A stretch of DNA of 46,674 nt from Clostridia bacterium (GTDB taxonomy: Bacteria; Bacillota; Clostridia; TANB77; CAG-508), in NCBI GenBank assembly GCA_017469445.1, contig JAFUGK010000010.1, positions 1 through 46,674 on the forward strand, read 5' to 3'. Every line of letters starts with the position of its first letter. Within the stretch, counting starts at the first letter, position 1. The position numbers were made by a program, and so were the translations under genes. The notes beneath the pieces were generated by a model. That model had not been told where the DNA came from and ran no database searches. It worked only from the letters and a program-made list of their open reading frames with translations. This document shows, piece after piece, positions 44,372 to 46,674 of this stretch.

Positions 44372-45778
44372 ATGAGTGAAGGTACAAAAGGTGAAGAGTT
44401 AAAAAAGGAGTTATTCAATATTAAAAAGACAGGATGGAATGATGTAGATGAAATGCAGATGGCTGATATACAAAAATTTGCAGATGAATATATGTATTTT
44501 TTGAATCATGGAAAGACAGAAAGAGAGATAATAGAAAATAGTGTAGAAATATTAGAAAAAAATGGATTTGTTAATATTGAAAATAAGGAAAGACTTGAAG
44601 AAGGGGATAGAGTTTTCTATATTAATAGAGGTAAAAGCCTATATGTAGCGGTTGTTGGAAAACAAGCAATGGAAAATGGATTAAACATAGTTGGAGCACA
44701 TGCAGATTCTCCAAGATTAGATTTAAAACCAAATCCATTATATGAAGATGGTGGATTTGCTCTTCTTAAAACACATTATTATGGAGGAATAAAGAAGTAC
44801 CAATGGACAACTATTCCTTTAGCAATACATGGTGTTATAGTAAAACCTGATGGAGAAAAAATAAAAGTTACAATTGGAGAAAACGAGGAAGATCCAATAT
44901 TTACAATAACAGATTTATTACCACACTTAGCTCAAGAGCAAATGGAAAAGAAACTATCAAATGGAATAGAAGGGGAAGCATTAAATCTTTTAGTAGGAAG
45001 TATTCCATATGATGGAGAAACAGCCGAAGCTGTTAAGCTTAATATATTAAAAATATTAAATGAAAAATATGGAATAAAAGAAATAGATTTCTTAAGTTCA
45101 GAATTAGAAATAGTACCAGCATTTAAAGCAAGAACATTAGGATTTGATAGAAGCATGGTAGCAGCATATGGGCAAGATGATAAAATTTGTGCATATACAT
45201 CACTAAGAGCAATATTAGATGTTCAGCATCCAGAAAAAACAGCAATATGTATTTTAGCTGATAAAGAGGAAATAGGAAGCATGGGAAATACAGGAATGGA
45301 ATCACATGTATTTGACTACTTTGTTACAGAATTATTAAATAAAAAAGGTGAAAACAGAGTAAATTTATTAGAAAAAGTATTCTGTAAATCACAAATGTTA
45401 TCAGCAGATGTAGATGCTGGATTTGATCCAACATATGCCTCAGTATCAGAACAAAACAATGCAGCATTTTTAGGAAGAGGAATTGGTTTAAATAAATATA
45501 CTGGTGCTAGAGGAAAATCAGGTGCATCAGATGCCAATGCAGAATATGTAGCAAAAATAAGAAAATTGTTTGAAGAAAATAATATAAAATATCAAGTGTC
45601 AGAATTAGGTAGAGTAGACTTAGGTGGTGGTGGAACCATAGCTTATATACTTGCTAATAAAGGCATAGATGTAATAGATTGTGGAATTCCAGTACTTTCA
45701 ATGCATGCACCATATGAGGTAACAAGTAAATATGATATATATACAGCTTATAGAGGATACAAAGCATTTTTAGTATAA
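44372..45778 (+). CDS. M18 family aminopeptidase
   Basis: 468 residues, cytoplasmic. A cobalt/zinc aminopeptidase removing N-terminal, often acidic or neutral, residues from peptides. Metal-site elements are GAHADSPRLDLKPNPLYE, DKEEIGSMGNTGM and the C-terminal SMHAPYEV. The start ATG 44372 has AAAGG upstream; an in-frame ATG at 44318 lies within the hairpin repeat. It separates minC from cwlD. A stem-loop after the stop covers the start of the next gene. Confidence 0.94.
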   Translation: MSEGTKGEELKKELFNIKKTGWNDVDEMQMADIQKFADEYMYFLNHGKTEREIIENSVEILEKNGFVNIENKERLEEGDRVFYINRGKSLYVAVVGKQAMENGLNIVGAHADSPRLDLKPNPLYEDGGFALLKTHYYGGIKKYQWTTIPLAIHGVIVKPDGEKIKVTIGENEEDPIFTITDLLPHLAQEQMEKKLSNGIEGEALNLLVGSIPYDGETAEAVKLNILKILNEKYGIKEIDFLSSELEIVPAFKARTLGFDRSMVAAYGQDDKICAYTSLRAILDVQHPEKTAICILADKEEIGSMGNTGMESHVFDYFVTELLNKKGENRVNLLEKVFCKSQMLSADVDAGFDPTYASVSEQNNAAFLGRGIGLNKYTGARGKSGASDANAEYVAKIRKLFEENNIKYQVSELGRVDLGGGGTIAYILANKGIDVIDCGIPVLSMHAPYEVTSKYDIYTAYRGYKAFLV

Positions 45779-45792
45779 ATAAAAATATTTAG

Positions 45793-45830
45793 AATAAACA
45801 TATTATACAGGAGTGTATAATATGTTTATT
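45793..45830 (+). promoter_or_regulatory. Hairpin with the cwlD ribosome-binding site in its loop and the start codon in its stem
   Basis: A perfect 16-bp stem (45793-45808 with 45815-45830) and a six-base loop AGGAGT. The Shine-Dalgarno AGGAG (45809-45813) is the loop, and ATG 45822 sits in the right arm. Four Ts follow, so it may also terminate the M18 transcript. Confidence 0.7.
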
Positions 45831-46523
45831 TTTTATAGAAAAAGAATTTTGTTTATGATATTTATAATAATGCTTGCAGTAATAGTTCCAATTGTAAATA
45901 AAGAAGAAACTATGCAAGTAGTTGCGCTTCCAGTTTCTAATAAAGTAATAGTATTAGATGCAGGCCATGGATATCCAGATAATGGGGCAGAAAGTAGTAA
46001 TGGAACTTCGGAAAATATTTTAAATTTATTAATTACATTAAAAGTACAAAAACTTTTAGAAGAGGCAGGAGCAACAGTTATATTAACAAGATCAGATGAA
46101 AATGGAATATACGATTTAGATAAAAATACATTAAGGGATAAAAAGGTTTCAGATATTAAAAACAGGGTAAAAATAGGTAATAATTCATCAGCAGATATAT
46201 TTGTTTCAATTCACTTAAATAAAATTCCACAGCAACAATATAGTGGTTGGCAAACATTTTTTAGAAAAAATGATGAAGATAGCCAAAAATTAGCAAAATT
46301 AATACAAAATAATTTAAATTTATCTATACAAAAAGAAAATAAAAGAGAAGAACATGTAATAACAGGAAAATACATAATCGAACATATAGAAATTCCAACT
46401 GTAATAGTGGAATGTGGTTTTTTATCAAATCCTGCAGAAGAAAAATTATTGCAGACAAGCGAATATCAAGATAAAATTGCCTGGGGAATTTATACAGGTA
46501 TAATGGACTATTTTGAAAAATGA
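45822..46523 (+). CDS. cwlD: N-acetylmuramoyl-L-alanine amidase, CwlD type
   Basis: 233 residues. An N-terminal signal/anchor helix (ILFMIFIIMLAVIVPIV) precedes an Amidase_3 domain with the zinc ligands in DAGHGYPDNGA, the SENILNL glutamate helix, SIHLNK and the catalytic VECGFLSN. CwlD makes muramic-delta-lactam in the spore cortex; size and the sporulation genes nearby favour that over a vegetative lysin. ATG 45822 is eight bases after AGGAG; a GTG at 45813 overlaps the site. Confidence 0.9.
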   Translation: MFIFYRKRILFMIFIIMLAVIVPIVNKEETMQVVALPVSNKVIVLDAGHGYPDNGAESSNGTSENILNLLITLKVQKLLEEAGATVILTRSDENGIYDLDKNTLRDKKVSDIKNRVKIGNNSSADIFVSIHLNKIPQQQYSGWQTFFRKNDEDSQKLAKLIQNNLNLSIQKENKREEHVITGKYIIEHIEIPTVIVECGFLSNPAEEKLLQTSEYQDKIAWGIYTGIMDYFEK

Positions 46524-46628
46524 TATAGTATAGAAAAATCCTTTTTAAAATTTAACAAGATATTGAATTTTTATTTATTTTATGCTATAAATTGATGTAG
46601 AAATTTATTATTATAATTAGCACAAAAA

Positions 46629-46655
46629 CCCGCCAAATCTTAGCCGGCATTGGAT
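46629..46655. repeat. Long hairpin repeat, left arm only
   Basis: 27 bases identical to 44257-44283, with similar flanking sequence (AATTAG...AAAA) before it. The right arm is absent. AAAGGAG (46661-46667) and an ATG at 46671 follow, probably the start of a gene cut by the window edge. Confidence 0.8.
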
Positions 46656-46674
46656 GATAAAAAGGAGAAGATGT

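Overview
The window is strongly AT-rich and gene-dense, with A/T-ending codons and strong Shine-Dalgarno sites. It carries RNase III, AddB, PcrA, MreBCD/PBP2, MinC, MecA, CotF-type spore coat proteins and the cortex amidase CwlD. This fits an endospore-forming, low-GC Clostridia member, probably an uncultured gut lineage. That placement is inference, because no rRNA is present. One tRNA gene (Pro, TGG) is visible. I saw no phage module, CRISPR array or transposase gene.

Layout. 1-1837: the end of a dockerin protein and a secreted duplicated-domain/Big_3 protein. 2043-4385: rnc, a radical-SAM-derived protein that lacks its Fe-S cysteines and ends in a KH-like domain, and a YitT-family membrane protein. 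4433-6725 (minus): a compositionally different MYG1-family gene and glyA. 6832-7206: two palindromic elements. 7239-12022: a DNA-repair cluster (ogg, addB, family 4 uracil-DNA glycosylase). 12221-21763: a surface locus with a zincin-like protein, a membrane-anchored cohesin, a papain-like pseudoprotease with six Big_2 repeats and a dockerin, a cohesin-dockerin adaptor, an active-looking C1 protease with dockerin, and a cohesin with an LPKAG wall-sorting signal. 21818-33611: tRNA-Pro, dCMP deaminase, leuS, small unknowns, a probable type I toxin-antitoxin pair, prfA, a ZIP transporter, an LMW phosphatase, pcrA and two coat proteins. 33794-37612: an M23 peptidase, mecA and another Big_2/dockerin protein. 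37778-46523: DUF4321, radC, mreB, mreC, mreD, mrdA, minC, an M18 aminopeptidase and cwlD.

Three systems stand out. (1) mreD and mrdA (PBP2) are each interrupted by two +1 frameshifts of one type: an extra C directly before a conserved glycine GGA codon, which makes an in-frame CGG followed by A. By eye, no other native gene here uses an in-frame CGG codon, so either +1 recoding at CGG-A or a very specific sequence artefact is likely. (2) 12221-21763 looks like a small cellulosome-like cohesin/dockerin system built around cysteine-protease modules; arrays of TGTAA-type repeats at exact 11-bp spacing lie upstream of this locus, of the protease gene inside it and of a separate dockerin gene. (3) 27113-27453 has the layout of a convergently transcribed type I toxin-antitoxin locus. 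Several intergenic palindromes recur or fold over ribosome-binding sites. All domain names are from reading the sequence; no database search was run.
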